A stretch of DNA of 64,000 nt, from contig DAHVOJ010000001.1 of the NCBI GenBank assembly GCA_027318865.1, positions 44,640-108,639 on the forward strand, written 5' to 3'. How positions within the stretch are numbered: position 1 is the first letter of the stretch; each line of letters starts with the position of its first letter. Made by a program: the position numbers and the translations under genes. This DNA comes from a bacterium (GTDB lineage Bacteria > SZUA-79 > Acidulodesulfobacterales > Acidulodesulfobacteraceae). The notes under the pieces are model-generated. The model searched no databases, was not told the DNA's origin, and saw only the letters and a program-made list of their open reading frames with translations. This document shows, in pieces, positions 9,861 through 18,568 of the stretch.

Positions 9861-10415
9861 TTAAAGATACATCAATTTTTTTTTATTTAAAAAATTACCG
9901 AAGCCGATTTTTTTAAAAATATAAAATACCCATGGGGAAACTAAAGCCGTAGAAACAGTCACCGGAAAACCATAGGACAAAATGAAGTTCCAATATAAAA
10001 AATTTATGTTTAAACCGTAAAAAACTATTAAAAAAAGAATAAAATAAAATATGCACGATACGATAAAAGTTATTAAAATTTCGTTCGGGACATTGTCGTA
10101 AGGAATTCTGCGCCATACAACATATGAGGCTGCATACGATAATGTTCCCGCAAGCCCGAAAACCGAAGGATTTAACGGCGTCATAGAACCGTAAACGTAA
10201 AACATTATATACGCCGCGATCCAACCCGAATATACGTCTAAATAGGCGGATACGTAAACTAATCCGGCTAACGCAAGATTGGGGAAAACATAAAAAGAAC
10301 CGGAATCAAAATTAAAATAGTTGCTGAAAATAAGAGGGAATATAATTAAAAACAAAAACAAACATATTATATAAAAATATTTATAAATAATATTATTATT
10401 TTTCGACGAGAACAT
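9861..10415 (-). CDS. mreD: Rod shape-determining membrane protein MreD
   Basis: A small polytopic inner-membrane protein of the elongasome. MreD is poorly conserved, and the call rests on size (184 residues), five to six hydrophobic segments (first at about residues 10-30), and position: its start overlaps the 3' end of mreC by 20 bases, immediately after mreB and mreC. No catalytic motif is expected. The AT-rich stretch from 9776 to 9855 between this gene and the PpiD-like gene holds no gene. Confidence 0.8.
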   Translation of the reverse strand: MFSSKNNNIIYKYFYIICLFLFLIIFPLIFSNYFNFDSGSFYVFPNLALAGLVYVSAYLDVYSGWIAAYIMFYVYGSMTPLNPSVFGLAGTLSYAASYVVWRRIPYDNVPNEILITFIVSCIFYFILFLIVFYGLNINFLYWNFILSYGFPVTVSTALVSPWVFYIFKKIGFGNFLNKKKLMYL

Positions 10416-11220
10416 ATTTTTCGTTAAACAGGTTTTTATACGGCATTATAGTTATGCGCTGGAATATATCGTAACTTTTTTTTCTTACCGAAATTACTCT
10501 GCCTACATATATTCCCGACGTAAAGACGCCGCCTAATCCCGACGTCAAAATTTTGTCGCCTTTATCGACTTTTTTTGAATTAAACACGAATCTCATTTCA
10601 AGATAACCGTTGCCCGCGCCATGAACTATACCCATAGTTCCGGTATTTGCGTCTATTACGGAAAAAACGCACTTCGGGTTTGTAATCGGAATAACCTTTG
10701 ACCTGCCGCGTCCGGCATAAACCACGCGTCCAACCACTCCGTCGTAAGAAATAACGCCGTTCCCGTTCTTAATTCCGTCTTTAGCTCCTTTATTTATATA
10801 TAACCCGTAAAACCAGCCTTCTATGCCGTGCAGTATAACTTTAGCCGCAACGGATTTTTTGCTTATAGAGTTCTTTAAAAACAGCAGGGATTTAAGTTCC
10901 CTGTTTTCTATGGCGTAATCCCTGTAGCGGTTATATTTAAACTTTATTTTTTTTAATTCTTGTTTAAGTTTTCCGTTCTGTTTATTAACGGACAGGAGGC
11001 CGATATAATTTTTATAAATTTTTTCGGAAACCGCTGCCGGATAATCCGCCAATCTATAAATCGAATATATTTTATCTCCTATAAAATCGGAAAAGGAGCC
11101 TCCAAATTTAACGCCTTTTAAAGAAAATACGTAAATTGCAGCGGATATTATTACAACTGCCAAAAGAACTATAACATCTTTGTGCTTTTTAAATTTTAAC
11201 TTTTTAGCAAACTTTCCCAC
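10396..11220 (-). CDS. mreC: Rod shape-determining protein MreC
   Basis: Periplasmic elongasome scaffold that contacts PBP2. The order is a short basic cytoplasmic N-terminus (KKLKFKKHKD), one membrane helix at about residues 17-34, a coiled coil at about 75-110 (LSVNKQNGKLKQELKKIKFKY region), and the beta-rich MreC core with GVISYDGVVGRVVYAGRGRSKVI-type strands at about 155-180 and ILTSGLGGVFTSGIYVGRV near 225. The length of 274 residues is typical. It starts 5 bases downstream of mreB and overlaps mreD. Confidence 0.95.
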   Translation of the reverse strand: MGKFAKKLKFKKHKDVIVLLAVVIISAAIYVFSLKGVKFGGSFSDFIGDKIYSIYRLADYPAAVSEKIYKNYIGLLSVNKQNGKLKQELKKIKFKYNRYRDYAIENRELKSLLFLKNSISKKSVAAKVILHGIEGWFYGLYINKGAKDGIKNGNGVISYDGVVGRVVYAGRGRSKVIPITNPKCVFSVIDANTGTMGIVHGAGNGYLEMRFVFNSKKVDKGDKILTSGLGGVFTSGIYVGRVISVRKKSYDIFQRITIMPYKNLFNEKYVLVEK

Positions 11221-11225
11221 AACGG

Positions 11226-12263
11226 TTAATTCTCTAACATTATATCTTTCAGAACATTAATTTCGTTTAACGCTTTGCCTGCTCCGCGGACGACGCATGT
11301 AAGGGGGTCGTCGGCTATTATAACCGGCAATTCCGTATGTTCCCTTATAAGAACGTCGATATTTTTCAAAAGCGCCCCTCCGCCTGCAAGTACTATTCCT
11401 CTATCCACTATATCGGATGAAAGTTCGGGCGGAATTTTTTCAAGCGTGGTTTTTATCGCATCGACTATCTGCGCCGCCGGTTCGGATATAGCTTCCAAAA
11501 CTTCGGAAGAATTTATTTCTATAATCTTAGGTATGCCGCTGACTAAATCTCTGCCCTTAATACTCATCTTGGACTCTTCTTCGACTGGATAGACCGTGCC
11601 TATAGTCATTTTAACGAGTTCTGCCGTCCTATCGCCTATTAGAAGATTATATTTTTTCTTTATATACTGTATTATAGAGTCGTCGATTTTGTCTCCGCCT
11701 ACCCTTAAGGATTTGGCAAAGACGATGCCGGACATAGAAATAACGGCTACCTCCGTAGTTCCGCCTCCTATATCGACTATCATATTCCCCGCGGCTTCGG
11801 TAATGGGAAGTCCTGCGCCTATAGCGGCCGCAACGGGCTCTTCGATGAGATAAACCACCCTTGCTCCGGCGGCTTCCGCAGATTCCCTGACCGCTCTTCT
11901 TTCAACCGCCGTAATACCGGAAGGAATAGCTACGATTATTCTCGGCCTTATCATGCTTTTCCTGTTATGTATTTTTCTGATAAAATATTTCAGCATCGCC
12001 TCCACCACTTCAAAATCGGCTATAACTCCGTCTTTCATGGGTCTTATGGCAGAAATGTTTCCCGGCGTCCTTCCAAGCATTTTCTTTGCATCTTTTCCTA
12101 CGGCAAGAATTTTCTTTTCTCCCCGCAAGTCTATATGAACCGCGACCACCGAAGGTTCATTGGAAATGATACCTTTGTCTTTTACATAAATAAGCGTATT
12201 TGCGGTCCCAAGGTCGATGGCAAGGTCGTTACTGAATAAACCTATCAAACTATCGACAAACAT
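11226..12263 (-). CDS. mreB: Rod shape-determining actin homologue MreB
   Basis: Cytoplasmic actin-like ATPase that forms membrane-bound filaments and directs lateral wall synthesis. The five actin-fold motifs are visible: [16 protein letters not shown] at about 16-31 (phosphate 1), [16 protein letters not shown] (connect 1), [16 protein letters not shown] near 160 (phosphate 2), [15 protein letters not shown] near 285 (adenosine). 345 residues is the standard size. It is the first gene of the mreBCD block and is preceded by about 75 bases that probably hold its promoter (TATAAT-like bases near 12300). Confidence 0.98.
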   Translation of the reverse strand: MFVDSLIGLFSNDLAIDLGTANTLIYVKDKGIISNEPSVVAVHIDLRGEKKILAVGKDAKKMLGRTPGNISAIRPMKDGVIADFEVVEAMLKYFIRKIHNRKSMIRPRIIVAIPSGITAVERRAVRESAEAAGARVVYLIEEPVAAAIGAGLPITEAAGNMIVDIGGGTTEVAVISMSGIVFAKSLRVGGDKIDDSIIQYIKKKYNLLIGDRTAELVKMTIGTVYPVEEESKMSIKGRDLVSGIPKIIEINSSEVLEAISEPAAQIVDAIKTTLEKIPPELSSDIVDRGIVLAGGGALLKNIDVLIREHTELPVIIADDPLTCVVRGAGKALNEINVLKDIMLEN

Positions 12264-12308
12264 AATTAAATAACCTCTCTTTGCATATCTTTTAAATCTT
12301 ATAATATA

Positions 12309-12324
12309 TTGCTAATTTTAGCAA
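12309..12324. promoter_or_regulatory. 16 bp perfect palindrome upstream of mreB
   Basis: TTGCTAATTTTAGCAA is a perfect inverted repeat (7 bp arms, 2 bp centre) in the gap between the YhaM-like gene and mreB. It could be an operator for mreB or a weak stem-loop after the YhaM-like gene; there is no clear U-run on the minus strand. Role not established. Confidence 0.3.
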
Positions 12325-12338
12325 CTAAAACTTTTTTT

Positions 12339-13313
12339 CTACCCGGCGGTAAACAACCGCGCATTAAGCAGGTATCTGTCTAACGATTTTGAATACTGGC
12401 TCCACAAGACGTTACCGTTGTTTTCGATAAAATCGGCAATCTGGTTTTCTTTGGAATCCATATTGTCTATATAATGAAGAAGAAAAGCCTCAGCCGTTTT
12501 TGGCCTTTTCGGCGAACCGTATTCCATCTCGCCGTGATGCGAAATTATACAGTGCAAAAGAATAAGCTTCAAATTTTCCGGAAATCCCCGTATCTCCGAT
12601 ATTTTTTCGCTCACTGCCGACGCGCCTAAGACTATATGCCCTAAAAGCCTTCCTTCGTCGGAATATTCCGTAACGTTGTTTTTAATCCTCAACTCTTCCA
12701 TCTTCCCTGCGTCGTGCAGAAATATAGAGGCTAAAAGGACGTCTTTTATAACGTATCTTTTATAATGTTCCGAAAGGAAAACCCCTATTTTAAGCATACT
12801 GAGCGTGTGTTCGAGCAGTCCTCCGACATATGCATGATGAATGGATTTTGCGGCGGGAAGCGTTTTAAAAAGTTTTATGTAATTTTCGTCTTCAAAAAAT
12901 TTATCGACGAGTTTTATGATAAATTCGTCCGTTAAATTTTCTTTTAAGACTGATTTTAGTTCATTGAACATGGATTCTATACCATTTCTCGAAGATTTAA
13001 AAAACAACGCCGCATCTTCGGCTCCAAGCGTTTCGAATCCTATTTTTTCTATTTCGGAAATACTGAGTTGAAGCTCGTTCTGGAACAAGGAACTTTTGGA
13101 TTTTATCCTGATTATATCCCCTGTTTCGAACAGCTGAGCCGATTTATCGACGTTATCCCATATATAACCTTTGATTTCACCGGTTTTATCCGATAATTTC
13201 AGATAAAGGTAAGGCTTTCCGGTTTTACCCATAGCCTGCGATTTGCTTTTGACGAGAAAAAAGGAGTCTATCTTCTGATTTTCCCCGATTTCCGAAACTA
13301 AAATTTTTTCCAT
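12339..13313 (-). CDS. YhaM-like 3'-5' exoribonuclease (OB fold + HD domain)
   Basis: The N-terminal 90 residues are an OB-fold nucleic-acid binding domain (KTGKPYLYLKLSDKTGEIKGYIWD at about 31-54, written here as its core YLKLSDKTGEIKGYIWD). An HD metal-dependent phosphohydrolase domain follows, with the H169 region GGLLEHTLSM and the HD pair H200-D201 in FLHDAGKMEE, then HCIISHHGEMEYG. In the YhaM family this fold degrades RNA or single-stranded DNA from the 3' end. 324 residues fits. The start is preceded by AAGGGA, part of which lies in the 19 nt motif at 13326-13344. It is downstream of the TatD fusion but separated by about 85 bases with its own promoter-like sequence. Confidence 0.82.
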   Translation of the reverse strand: MEKILVSEIGENQKIDSFFLVKSKSQAMGKTGKPYLYLKLSDKTGEIKGYIWDNVDKSAQLFETGDIIRIKSKSSLFQNELQLSISEIEKIGFETLGAEDAALFFKSSRNGIESMFNELKSVLKENLTDEFIIKLVDKFFEDENYIKLFKTLPAAKSIHHAYVGGLLEHTLSMLKIGVFLSEHYKRYVIKDVLLASIFLHDAGKMEELRIKNNVTEYSDEGRLLGHIVLGASAVSEKISEIRGFPENLKLILLHCIISHHGEMEYGSPKRPKTAEAFLLHYIDNMDSKENQIADFIENNGNVLWSQYSKSLDRYLLNARLFTAG

Positions 13314-13325
13314 ATATGCTTATTC

Positions 13326-13344
13326 CCTTAATCCTGCAATAGAA
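13326..13344 (-). promoter_or_regulatory. 19 nt motif TTCTATTGCAGGATTAAGG, copy 1 (yhaM-like 5' leader)
   Basis: On the minus strand the motif starts 4 bases after a -10-like TATAAA (13349-13354), which has TTGTTT 17 bases upstream (13372-13377). It ends 12 bases before the ATG of the YhaM-like gene, and its terminal AAGG extends into the AAGGGA ribosome binding site. An identical 19 nt sequence occurs at 43378-43396 pointing to dksA, and a 17/19 copy at 43333-43351 pointing to dgt. It may be a shared 5'-UTR or initial-transcribed element. Confidence 0.5.
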
Positions 13345-13398
13345 AATATTTATAAGGTATTTATATTAACAAAACAAAGCATAAAAATCAAAAAAAAA

Positions 13399-14856
13399 TT
13401 AACCAACCTCGTTATAACGCCTGAGTTTAAAATTAACGCCGAGGTTTTTTGCAAGATTTTCTATGAATGTTATATCTATACCCGGTAAATCTATTGCGGT
13501 AACGGTAACGTTTTTTATATGTTTTTTAGATTCTTTAACAAAATCGAGAACCGAATCATACGCATTTATGCCTTTTAAAGTTATCTGCGGATCGCATATA
13601 TCGCCGTATATTTTTGAATTCTGCGCATTGAGGCTTATGCTTACGGCATCTATAACGCTTCCGAGTTCGGCGGCTATATTGCGGCCGTAAACCGCATTTG
13701 CAAGTCCGTCGGTATCGAGCCTGATTTTTATACCGTCCGAACTTATCGGATAAATATTCTTTTTTACCTTTTCGGCAACTTCCTTTAACGTTTCTATTCT
13801 CAAAGTCGGTTCGCCCAACCCGCAGAATACTATTTCGTCAAAATCGTAATAACGAAAAATAGACGATAAAACCTCGCTTGCGGACGGTTCTTTTTTCAGG
13901 CGGAGATTATATCCCTTAACGCAGAAATTGCTTCCGTTCCCCTGTTCTTTAGGGCAGAAAACACACCTGTTCGTGCATTTATTGGTAAGGTTGACGTAAA
14001 CGGAATTTCTTATTTTATAGGCAACGGCGGGATAAAAACCTTCTACGCCTTCGAGCGAAAAAAGATTTACCGTATTCTGAACGGTTAAATCGTCCATTTT
14101 TTTCTTATCCACGCCTTTTTCGGCAGTTAAAACGTCAAGAACAAAACGGACGTAGGACGGTTCATTTCTCTTGCCCCTGAAAATCTGCGGGGCAAGATAC
14201 GGGCTATCCGTTTCTATGAGAAGTTTTTCGGACGGTATTTTTTTAGAGACGGCTCTGAGTCCGTCGTTTTTTTTATATGTTATATTACCGGAGAAAGATA
14301 TAAAAAAACCCATTTTTAACATTTCGTCGGCTACCGCCTGCTCTGCCGACGAAAAACAGTGTATAACGCCTCCGAAAAAACCGTCCGGATTTTTCGCATA
14401 TTCTTTTAAAATTTTAATTGCGTCTTCATAGGCATCCCTTATATGAATTATGACCGGAAGTTCTTTTGCCGAAGCAAGTCCGAGTTGAAATTTAAAAAGT
14501 TCTTTCTGTTTTATTTTATTTTTTTCAAAATCTTCTTGCGAAAGAGCGGGCAAAAAATAATCCAACCCTATTTCACCGACCGCAACGAGCTTTCTTTTAT
14601 TTATAGAATAATATTTTTCAAACTTTTCCGCTATATCCGCAAGGTCTTTATATGGGCTTTTGGGATGAACGCCAAGCGTCGTGTATATATTATCATGCGA
14701 ACCGATTATTTCGGCGGTTTTTTCGAGCCTTTCGTTTTGAGCTAAAGAGCCTATCGACACGGCATGCGTAACGCCGTTTTCGAACATCCTCGATAAAACT
14801 CCGTCAAAGTCGCCGTCAAAAACAGGCATTTCAAGATGGCAGTGGGAATCTATCAT
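13399..14856 (-). CDS. TatD family metal-dependent hydrolase fused to a radical SAM domain
   Basis: Residues 1-265 are a complete TatD-type TIM-barrel nuclease: metal ligands H5 and H7 in DSHCHLEM, VGEIGLDY at 93-100, IHIRDAYEDA at 137-146, HCFSS at 166-170 and ETDSPYLAP at 215-223. Residues 285-485 are a radical SAM domain with the cluster cysteines C294, C298 and C301 (CTNRCVFC), followed by a GxGEP element (CGLGEPTLR). TatD-linked radical SAM proteins are known; here the two are one polypeptide. The TatD half probably trims DNA or RNA; the substrate of the radical SAM half is unknown. It follows metG, as TatD does in Firmicutes (metS-yabD). Confidence 0.88.
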   Translation of the reverse strand: MIDSHCHLEMPVFDGDFDGVLSRMFENGVTHAVSIGSLAQNERLEKTAEIIGSHDNIYTTLGVHPKSPYKDLADIAEKFEKYYSINKRKLVAVGEIGLDYFLPALSQEDFEKNKIKQKELFKFQLGLASAKELPVIIHIRDAYEDAIKILKEYAKNPDGFFGGVIHCFSSAEQAVADEMLKMGFFISFSGNITYKKNDGLRAVSKKIPSEKLLIETDSPYLAPQIFRGKRNEPSYVRFVLDVLTAEKGVDKKKMDDLTVQNTVNLFSLEGVEGFYPAVAYKIRNSVYVNLTNKCTNRCVFCPKEQGNGSNFCVKGYNLRLKKEPSASEVLSSIFRYYDFDEIVFCGLGEPTLRIETLKEVAEKVKKNIYPISSDGIKIRLDTDGLANAVYGRNIAAELGSVIDAVSISLNAQNSKIYGDICDPQITLKGINAYDSVLDFVKESKKHIKNVTVTAIDLPGIDITFIENLAKNLGVNFKLRRYNEVG

Positions 14857-14870
14857 ATATAGTTATTCTG

Positions 14871-16445
14871 TTATTCTTCAGGCTTAATTTTGGGAAACAT
14901 AATTTCGATTTTTTCGGCTATGCGAAATCCGTCTTTAAACAATTTGCCGCAAAGAGCGGCAATATCTTCGGGAGCGGCGGAAAAACCGGGCGCATCGAAC
15001 GGCGGAATATTTAATATAGCATTTATTTTCTTTGACGTTTCCGGCATAAAAGGATAAATTAAATACGAAATATAATAAATAGAAATTGTTACGGTCCTCA
15101 ATATTTTCAATAAATTCTTTTTTTGTTCCAAGTCGTCCATGTTTAATTTCCATGGAGCGGAGTCGTTTATATACTTGTTAGCTATGTTTATAAACCCGAA
15201 TATGTCTTCTAAAATTTTTGCGAAATCGTAATCGTCGTATCTGCGGTCTATATTTTTCAAAATACGGCGGACTGTTTTTAAAACCTCGTCGTCTTCGCCG
15301 GCGGATACGCTTCCCGGAATGTTTCCGCCTGTATATTTATTCAGCATTGCGGCGGTTCTGGAAATTAAATTTCCAAGATCGTTTGCAAGTCCCGAGTTGT
15401 ATCTCGTAATAAAATTATCTGCGTTGAAATCTCCGTCGAGACCTAACGTTATTTCGCTTAAAAGATAAAAGCGCAGGGGGTCGGGACCGAATTTTTTAAT
15501 TAAAGATACCGGATCCACGACGTTTCCTAACGATTTAGACATCTTCCTGCCGCCTTGAAGCCACCAGCCGTGGGCAGTTACGATTTTGGGCGGCTCAAGT
15601 CCGAGGGAAAAAAGCATGCTCGGCCAGTAAACGGCATGAAACCTTAATATGTCTTTGCCTACTACGTGGTTGGCAGATTTAGAAAAACGCTCGAAATCGG
15701 GATTTTTGCCGTTAAGGAAATCTTCGTATCCGATACCGGTCAGGTAGTTTAAAAGCGCGTCGAACCATACGTATATAACGTGCTTTTCATTACCCGGCAC
15801 CGGAATTCCCCATCTGAAAGACGTTCTGGATATGCTTAAATCTTCCAAACCTTCCTTGACGAAAGACAGAACCTCGTTTCTTCTGAAATCGGGTTTTATA
15901 AATTCCGGATTATTTTCGATATAATCCAGAATCCTTTTTTCATATTTTTTTAATTTTAAATAATACGTTTCTTCCTTGACTTTTGAAACGGGCCTTCCGC
16001 ACTGAGGGCATCTTCCGCCTCCTTCCAGAGACTTTTCCGTAAGAAACGTTTCGCAAGGAGTACAGTACCACCCTTCGTATCCGGCAAGATATATATCGCC
16101 GTTAGCCGACATTTTTTCAAAAGCCGACGTTACGGTTTTAACGTGGTCTTCGTCGGTAGTTCTTATAAACCTGTCGTATGAAATACCGAGCTCCGTAAAA
16201 AGTTCCTTAAACTTGATATGTACCGAATCGGCAAGTTCTTTAGGGTTTATACCTCTCGAAACGGCTTCTTTTTCAATTTTTAAACCGTGTTCGTCGGTAC
16301 CCGTAAGAAAAAAAACTTTGTAGCCGGAAAGCCTTTTGAATCTGGCGATAGAATCGGCTATTATAGTCGAATAAGCATGTCCTATATGCGGCTTATCGTT
16401 TACGTAATAAATCGGCGTAGTAACGTAAAAATAATCGTTTTTCAT
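14871..16445 (-). CDS. metG: Methionine--tRNA ligase
   Basis: Charges tRNA-Met, including initiator tRNA. HIGH is at residues 20-23 (KPHIGHAYST), and KMSKS at 301-305 (GGRKMSKSLGN). A zinc knuckle has C128, C131, C146 and C149 (CTPCETF...CPQCG). The anticodon-binding helical domain follows. At 524 residues it lacks the C-terminal tRNA-binding domain that some MetRS carry. It sits in a holB-ricT-metG-tatD order that matches Firmicutes, with only 2 bases to ricT and about 14 to the TatD fusion, so it is probably one operon. Confidence 0.97.
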   Translation of the reverse strand: MKNDYFYVTTPIYYVNDKPHIGHAYSTIIADSIARFKRLSGYKVFFLTGTDEHGLKIEKEAVSRGINPKELADSVHIKFKELFTELGISYDRFIRTTDEDHVKTVTSAFEKMSANGDIYLAGYEGWYCTPCETFLTEKSLEGGGRCPQCGRPVSKVKEETYYLKLKKYEKRILDYIENNPEFIKPDFRRNEVLSFVKEGLEDLSISRTSFRWGIPVPGNEKHVIYVWFDALLNYLTGIGYEDFLNGKNPDFERFSKSANHVVGKDILRFHAVYWPSMLFSLGLEPPKIVTAHGWWLQGGRKMSKSLGNVVDPVSLIKKFGPDPLRFYLLSEITLGLDGDFNADNFITRYNSGLANDLGNLISRTAAMLNKYTGGNIPGSVSAGEDDEVLKTVRRILKNIDRRYDDYDFAKILEDIFGFINIANKYINDSAPWKLNMDDLEQKKNLLKILRTVTISIYYISYLIYPFMPETSKKINAILNIPPFDAPGFSAAPEDIAALCGKLFKDGFRIAEKIEIMFPKIKPEE

Positions 16446-16447
16446 CT

Positions 16448-17242
16448 TTATAACTTTTCTTTTTCCTCGTTATTTAATCCGTCGTCGAATCCGTTCGAGT
16501 TATGCGAATTTTCGGTTAAATTATCGCCGCCGTCTTCGGCGGCTGCTTCGGCAGTTGCGATTTTTTCGCAATTACATTCGCCTTCGGCGTCTATAAGCGG
16601 CGGGTCAAACGCAAGACAGCATAAAAGTCTGCCGCAATAACCAACGAATTTGCTTGTATTCTGGCACTGAAGTTTTGTAATCTTGGAAGTTACGGCGTTC
16701 ATTTCGTTAACTATGGAAGCACAGCAGCAGACCCTGCCGCATACGCCTATGCCGCCAAGAATTTTGCATTCATCGCGGATATTAATCTGACGCATTTCTA
16801 TTCTTAAATGAAATCTCGACGCAAGGATTTTAACGAGTTCCCTGAAATCGACTCTTTCCTCTGCGCTGTAATAAAACACGAGTCTATTGTCGGACGCAAT
16901 ATATTTAACCAGCAGCAACTTCATCGATAAACCAAGTTCGGCAACATTTTTTTTGCAAAAATCTAACCCTTCGTCTTCTATTTTATAACGTATAAATTTA
17001 TCGCCGGTTTCAAACGGGAAAAGTTTTCTGATTATAAAAGAATCCGGGGGCGGCTGAGCGGCAGGAATGCCGTCTGTAAATACCGCGTCTGTAAATACCG
17101 CGGCATCCGAAGCTACGATTCCGGCAAAGATAATTCCGTTAGATTTCACAAGCACCCTGTCGCCGGGTAAAAGTTGCGGGATTTTAACCGCGCATTTTAT
17201 AACGCAGCCGATATCTAATATTTTTACTTCAACGGTTCTCAT
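16448..17242 (-). CDS. ricT: PSP1/RicT (YaaT) domain protein
   Basis: The central region has the PSP1 C-terminal domain with its conserved cysteine-rich core: GGIGVCGRVCCCASIV at about residues 160-175 and VGYCGRLLCCLAFDPP near 198-213. In Bacillus RicT forms an Fe-S complex with RicA and RicF that affects RNase Y cleavage; those partners are not in this window, so its role here is inferred only. The last 45 residues are acidic and low in complexity. It lies between holB and metG, as yaaT does in Firmicutes, and its stop is 2 bases before metG. Confidence 0.87.
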   Translation of the reverse strand: MRTVEVKILDIGCVIKCAVKIPQLLPGDRVLVKSNGIIFAGIVASDAAVFTDAVFTDGIPAAQPPPDSFIIRKLFPFETGDKFIRYKIEDEGLDFCKKNVAELGLSMKLLLVKYIASDNRLVFYYSAEERVDFRELVKILASRFHLRIEMRQINIRDECKILGGIGVCGRVCCCASIVNEMNAVTSKITKLQCQNTSKFVGYCGRLLCCLAFDPPLIDAEGECNCEKIATAEAAAEDGGDNLTENSHNSNGFDDGLNNEEKEKL

Positions 17243-17345
17243 ATTTTTACTATATATTCTCTATTCTAATAATATTATCTATTCTAATATTGCAAAATTA
17301 TTCGATTAATATAAATACAAGCAATGCAATACGGGAAAAGATTTT

Positions 17346-18476
17346 TCAGGCGGATAGAAGGTTTGAAAAATATGAATCTGCCGATATAGATTTATTTAAA
17401 TTGCAGCTGTTTATTTTTTCTATATGCGAAACCGTTATTTCCATCATATGTTCTATAACCTTCGGGGATGCGCCGAAATCCGACGCAAACCTTTTTATTT
17501 TATCCGCAACGTCTTCATTATATAATATTTTTTCGTTTTTTGACACACTATAAATATAAATGTCCCTGAGTATAAATAAAATTAACTCGAATGCCGGGTT
17601 CCCGCCTTTGGCTTCAAATTCAAAATTCTTTTCTTTATTTCTGACGTTTTTAGGGATTTTTTCGGAAAAAGCAAACTTAGCCGTAAATGCCCCGGATATA
17701 TCGTAAAAATTTCCCTTTTTTCTAAATTCTTCGAACAGTTCCTCGAACACGTTATTAATCAAAAAATCCCTTTTTTCTAAATATCCGCTTTCTACAAGAT
17801 TAAGAAAACCGGAATAGCTTCCTCCGGCAAGTTTTAAAAAGAGCTTGAGTTTTACGTCGTCTATATCCGGAAATTTTAATTTAAAAACATTTAATAAAAT
17901 TTCGTCCGGAACGGGAGCGAAGCCGAGCGGAAGACACCTCGATAAAACCGTGGGCGGAAGCATGCCCGCGTTCGAAGTTATAAGAATAAAAACGGTTTCC
18001 CCCTGCGGTTCTTCGAGTATTTTAAGAAGAGCGTTTGCGGCCGATGGATTCATAACGGAGGCATCGTCGATAATTACGAACCTGCGCGACGGATAAGGCG
18101 GAGTAAAAGCAAGAAATGAGCCGATTTGATGAACGGTTTCTATTTTAATAGGGTTCCCGAAAGATTCCGCTACGAAAAGATTCTGATTGGAACCGTTCGA
18201 AATTGAGGCGCAGGACGGACATTTTCCGCAAAAATTTAAAGAAGAGCCGGAAAAGGCGGAAGAAGAAGGATTGAAATAAGCGGCGTAATCCGCACATAAA
18301 ACCGAGGCGGCAAAAACCTCCGCCGTAAATTTTTTTCCTATATTATTCTGTCCGTAAAATAAAAGTCCGGACGGCATTCTGTCCGAAGAATACAGGCCTT
18401 TTAAAAAATCTATCTGCCTTTTGTGTCCGACAATTTCCGAAAAATTATAATCGTGATTCATAACTCCGTAAAACAT
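17346..18476 (-). CDS. holB: DNA polymerase III subunit delta' (clamp-loader)
   Basis: Part of the clamp loader that places the sliding clamp on DNA. The AAA+ core has FSEIVGHKRQIDFLKGLY at about 12-29, a degenerate P-loop (FYGQNNIGKKF near 40-50, lacking the usual GKT/S), a zinc-binding region ending in CGKCPSC near 87-93, a DDAS Walker B-like motif, and ALLKILEEPQGETVFILIT near 145-165, including the sensor 1 region. delta' is known to be ATPase-dead, so the degenerate P-loop supports delta' over tau/gamma. 376 residues. Its 5' side faces queA across a 92-base divergent promoter region. Confidence 0.88.
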   Translation of the reverse strand: MFYGVMNHDYNFSEIVGHKRQIDFLKGLYSSDRMPSGLLFYGQNNIGKKFTAEVFAASVLCADYAAYFNPSSSAFSGSSLNFCGKCPSCASISNGSNQNLFVAESFGNPIKIETVHQIGSFLAFTPPYPSRRFVIIDDASVMNPSAANALLKILEEPQGETVFILITSNAGMLPPTVLSRCLPLGFAPVPDEILLNVFKLKFPDIDDVKLKLFLKLAGGSYSGFLNLVESGYLEKRDFLINNVFEELFEEFRKKGNFYDISGAFTAKFAFSEKIPKNVRNKEKNFEFEAKGGNPAFELILFILRDIYIYSVSKNEKILYNEDVADKIKRFASDFGASPKVIEHMMEITVSHIEKINSCNLNKSISADSYFSNLLSA

Positions 18477-18552
18477 AAAATAAATTAATTAAATAATTAA
18501 TAATTTTATCATAATCGGCGAAAAGTTAATAGAAAATAAAATAAAGTTGTTA

Positions 18553-18558
18553 TATAAT
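18553..18558 (+). promoter_or_regulatory. -10 box TATAAT for queA, almost no leader
   Basis: TATAAT lies 10 bases before the queA ATG (18569). The expected transcript start is then about 4 bases from the start codon. No Shine-Dalgarno sequence exists in the 10 bases between. No convincing -35 hexamer is seen. This suggests a leaderless or nearly leaderless mRNA. Confidence 0.5.
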
Positions 18559-18568
18559 AGACGCCGGT

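Noticed and set aside
17346..18476. Degenerate P-loop in the clamp-loader gene as a sign of a broken DnaX
   Set aside because: delta' subunits normally lack a working P-loop; length and zinc motif fit HolB.
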